Source: Burkholderiales bacterium
GTDB lineage: Bacteria > Pseudomonadota > Gammaproteobacteria > Burkholderiales > Burkholderiaceae
Direction: 5' to 3'
DNA: 6,074 nt
Assembly: GCA_903643055.1 (NCBI GenBank)
Contig: CAHJWV010000288.1
Location: forward strand, 1 to 6,074
Part shown: piece after piece, positions 6,055 through 6,074 of the stretch
How the letters are laid out: each line of letters begins with the position of its first letter
How positions within the stretch are numbered: position 1 is the stretch's first letter
Translations under genes and position numbers: made by a program
Notes under the pieces: generated by a model
Told to the model about the DNA's origin: nothing
Seen by the model: the letters and a program-made list of their open reading frames with translations, nothing else
Database searches by the model: none

Positions 6055-6074
6055 GGCCAATCGCCCTCACATCG

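Noticed and set aside
5239..6060. A 273-codon minus-strand open frame antisense to the acetyltransferase
   Set aside because: The plus strand carries clear GNAT motifs. The antisense translation shows no domain and runs into the end of the regulator gene.

Overview
The window looks like a chromosomal segment of a high-GC proteobacterium. A member of the Burkholderiales is most likely, judging by GC-rich codon use and by a methylcitrate-cycle cluster paired with an XRE/ScfR-type regulator. That placement is an inference from sequence style, not a database result. No RNA genes, insertion sequences, phage genes or CRISPR repeats are visible.

Minus-strand block (about 3429 down to 1): a propionyl-CoA catabolic operon, read prpC (2-methylcitrate synthase), prpD (2-methylcitrate dehydratase), then a C-C lyase of the isocitrate lyase/PEP mutase superfamily in the prpB position. 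The lyase runs off the left edge of the window. PrpC and PrpD look canonical and complete. The lyase keeps the catalytic KRCGH loop, but its flanking sequence resembles the petal-death-protein/2,3-dimethylmalate-lyase branch more than textbook PrpB. prpD and the lyase share an ATGA stop/start overlap. prpC and prpD are separated by 137 bases holding two small inverted repeats and no gene.

Divergent control region (3430-3786): 357 bases without a gene between prpC and a plus-strand regulator. The prpC-proximal part holds three tandem 13-base repeats. The regulator-proximal 100 bases hold a dense array of TTTGC/TTCGCAA elements: two identical 14-base composite sites 73 bases apart, with 8-base palindromic arms between them. 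These resemble the TTTGCAAA-type sites I recall for the related actinobacterial regulators RamB and PrpR, so this is the probable operator for both directions.

Plus-strand block: a 504-residue regulator with an N-terminal XRE helix-turn-helix, a degenerate IrrE-like middle domain and a cysteine-containing C-terminal domain (short-chain fatty acyl-CoA regulator family). It is followed after 183 bases by a complete RimJ/RimL-type GNAT acetyltransferase.

Working model: propionyl-CoA or a related acyl-CoA is sensed by the regulator, which acts at the array to control prpC-prpD-lyase and probably itself. PrpC condenses propionyl-CoA with oxaloacetate, PrpD dehydrates 2-methylcitrate, an aconitase not in this window rehydrates the product, and the lyase releases pyruvate and succinate. 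I see no wholly new system. The most interesting points are the atypical lyase and the architecture of the operator array.
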